Source: Flavobacteriia bacterium
GTDB taxonomy: Bacteria > Bacteroidota > Bacteroidia > Flavobacteriales > Flavobacteriaceae
DNA length: 7,533 nucleotides
Reading direction: 5' to 3'
Assembly (NCBI GenBank): GCA_003973375.1
Contig: QNYL01000022.1
Coordinates: 1-7,533, forward strand
In this document: positions 6,188 through 7,533 of the stretch, in pieces
Layout of the letters: each line of letters starts with the position of its first letter
Numbering within the stretch: the first letter of the stretch is position 1
The notes under the pieces: generated by a model
Databases searched by the model: none
What the model was told of the DNA's origin: nothing
The model's input: the letters and a program-made list of their open reading frames with translations, nothing else
Program-made: the position numbers and the translations under genes

Positions 6188-6195
6188 CAAATATG
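6188..6195 (-). promoter_or_regulatory. Weak candidate -7 element for the sugar transporter
   Basis: The complement of 6188-6195 reads CATATTTG, one base off TAnnTTTG, and would start transcription about 20 nt before the ATG at 6160. No clear TTTG lies 19 bp or so upstream. A perfect TACTTTTG exists farther up (complement of 6266-6273) but also lacks a spaced -33 element and would give a leader of about 100 nt. Confidence 0.25.
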
Positions 6196-6213
6196 CATTA
6201 AATTTGCGTGTTT

Positions 6214-6227
6214 ATAAAATATTTTAT
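6214..6227. promoter_or_regulatory. 14-bp perfect palindrome upstream of the sugar transporter
   Basis: ATAAAATATTTTAT is a perfect palindrome centred about 60 bp upstream of the transporter ATG. A second dyad, CAAAA-N4-TTTTG, lies at 6266-6279. Either could be an operator for the DeoR-type regulator or another protein. Both are made of A/T-rich sequence in which short palindromes arise easily, so the assignment is weak. Confidence 0.3.
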
Positions 6228-6383
6228 CTTCTTTCTTAAAATTAGTGTACAGAAAATAAAACAATCAAAAGTAATTTTGTTAAAACAGAAATACTATTTT
6301 TTTCGGCACAAGACCCTTTAAAATAGATGAATTACAATTATTTTAATATAAAAATTCACATTCTAAAACCTGAATATTAAAAC

Positions 6384-7533
6384 TTACTGTTTTTTCTTTT
6401 CTTCTTTCTTGTCTTCTTTTCTCAATTTCCTGAGTTTCTTTTTGGCAAGTTTAACACTGTCCCGCTGTTCTTTTGTCATGTTTTTTTCGGCTTCGGTCTT
6501 TTTTAATCCGATCTTTTCAAGAAATTCTTTGGTATTATCAAACTGAAACAAATAAGAAATCCCTACTCCCTGTGTATAGCCTTCACTCTCCACCACATCA
6601 AACTGAATCTCATTCTGGTGGTTATATACTTTAGCCTGCAATGTTTCGGGCTCGTTGAGTGGAAGAATTACTTCTACTTCACCTACCACACTTGAACTGG
6701 TATTGGCTCCTACGGGTACTCCAACCTTTCCATTAACAGTAATCTTGTTGCCAATTCTTCCAGAAACGAGAATTCCCAGTTGATCATCAGTATTTACATT
6801 TTTCACTTTATTTTGTACTCCCGCTTCATAGGTTACCCCAACTTGAATGTCTTCATGAGAACTCTTTAACATTTCCGACAGGATCTTCGAAGATTTTTCA
6901 GCAATAGTACCTGCAATGGCTGCATTCCCGTTAAAATTAATGTTGTTTTGATCAAGATTTACAAAAGATCCTGTAGCCAGTAAAGAAAAGAACTGCGTTA
7001 GCTTATCATCTTCATTATTCAATTTAAAATCGAGTTCCGAGGCTACCATTGAACTTGAATTAGGTATTTCAATATCGAAATCAAATTTAGCCTCACTCAG
7101 GGTGCCGGTAATATTTGTAATCAGATCGATATCGATTTTTCTTGTACCTTTCAGTTCATCCAGAATCACTGCCGGATTGGCTTTGGTATGATTTACTGCG
7201 ATAATGTTAAGCTCTGCATCAAAAGGACTCCCGTTCCAGATGATTGTACTTCCTTTTTTTACGATAAAATACTTACTCACAATATTTTTAAACAGATATT
7301 CTCCACGATCGATTACAAGTTCTCCAAACATTTCAAATTTACCATTGGTATCTATGTTCAGTTGTAAATTACCTTCACTGTAACCTTTTAGCAAACTACC
7401 GGTACGTTTATCTATAACTACTTGAGCCAGAGCGTCTTTTGTTACCTGAAGATTGAACTTTATGGTAAGTCCTTTCAATTCTTCAAATACAATCTCCTCT
7501 TTTTTATCTTCTATCTTTTTCCCTTCATTAGGA
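6384..7533 (-). CDS. tamB: TamB-like translocation/assembly protein, C-terminal part (partial)
   Basis: The gene enters from the right edge; 382 residues and the stop are visible, and the N-terminal part (most of a protein that usually exceeds 1,000 aa) lies outside. The frame is open to the edge, so the internal TTG at 7478 is not a real start. The fragment matches the TamB (DUF490) C-terminal domain: LKGLTIKFNLQVTKDA (visible 19-34), GNLQLNIDTNGKFEMFGE (54-71), IDRGEYLF (74-81), GSTIIWNGSPFDAELNI (94-110), ITGTLSEAKFDFDIEIPNS (141-159), and QFFSLLATGSF (180-190). TamB is anchored in the inner membrane, spans the periplasm as a beta-taco, and works with a BamA-type partner in outer-membrane biogenesis and lipid transport. 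The last 31 residues are strongly lysine-rich (LRKLRKEDKKEEKKKQ). A 223-bp gap separates it from the sugar transporter, so it is probably a separate unit. Confidence 0.9.
   Translation of the reverse strand, partial: PNEGKKIEDKKEEIVFEELKGLTIKFNLQVTKDALAQVVIDKRTGSLLKGYSEGNLQLNIDTNGKFEMFGELVIDRGEYLFKNIVSKYFIVKKGSTIIWNGSPFDAELNIIAVNHTKANPAVILDELKGTRKIDIDLITNITGTLSEAKFDFDIEIPNSSSMVASELDFKLNNEDDKLTQFFSLLATGSFVNLDQNNINFNGNAAIAGTIAEKSSKILSEMLKSSHEDIQVGVTYEAGVQNKVKNVNTDDQLGILVSGRIGNKITVNGKVGVPVGANTSSSVVGEVEVILPLNEPETLQAKVYNHQNEIQFDVVESEGYTQGVGISYLFQFDNTKEFLEKIGLKKTEAEKNMTKEQRDSVKLAKKKLRKLRKEDKKEEKKKQ

Noticed and set aside
6341..6382. tamB terminator from TTTTAATAT / ATATTAAAA (9-bp arms, 24-nt loop)
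   Set aside because: The arms are perfect but contain only A and T, the loop is long and no clear U-tract follows on the minus strand; too weak to call.
7476..7478. TTG as the start of the right-edge gene
   Set aside because: The frame stays open to the window edge and the protein matches the C-terminal part of a much longer family, so the true start is outside.

Overview
The window looks like a chromosomal segment from a member of the Bacteroidota, most likely a flavobacterium or close relative. The evidence is AT-rich intergenic DNA, starts without Shine-Dalgarno sequences, one textbook Bacteroidota promoter (TTTG-N19-TAAATTTG in front of the DeoR-type regulator), and protein families in forms typical of that phylum (MurQ beginning TEQPSAYDDLEKMS, a C-terminal TamB domain, and a FucP-family transporter with an FGFVTWING first helix). 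Species cannot be named from sequence reading alone.

Layout. Positions 1-378 hold no convincing gene; the left edge carries a G+C-rich repeat (two 18-bp direct copies plus a perfect 8-bp hairpin) and then AT-rich DNA leading to the trxB promoter. trxB (379-1326, +) encodes thioredoxin reductase and ends at a strong bidirectional terminator shared with murQ, which converges on it. Everything from 1427 to the right edge is on the minus strand. In transcription order this is: the 3' end of a tamB-like gene (entering at 7533, stop at 6384), a 223-bp gap, a FucP-type sugar transporter (6160-4862), a 69-bp gap with the canonical promoter, a DeoR-family regulator (4792-4043), a 337-bp AT-rich gap with dyads and a structured leader, a sodium:solute symporter (3705-2248, TTG start), and murQ (2245-1427).

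How the genes work together. The symporter stop and the murQ start are separated by 2 nt, so they form a coupled transport-and-catabolism pair. The likely job is to import an amino sugar such as N-acetylmuramic acid (MurNAc), and, once it is phosphorylated, cleave the lactyl ether to give N-acetylglucosamine 6-phosphate (GlcNAc-6-P). No kinase (MurK, AmgK or AnmK type) is in the window, so it would have to be elsewhere. The neighbouring FucP-type transporter and DeoR regulator may belong to the same amino-sugar network, but the 337-bp gap means that link is inference. trxB and tamB are housekeeping neighbours.

The most interesting non-coding signals are the long imperfect hairpin plus second hairpin just upstream of the symporter, the dyad and direct repeats further up in the same gap, and the left-edge repeat. 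I see no CRISPR array, tRNA, rRNA, transposase or phage gene. Nothing here can be called a wholly new system. The best candidate for novelty is a DeoR-associated, symporter-based MurNAc salvage locus with a structured leader.
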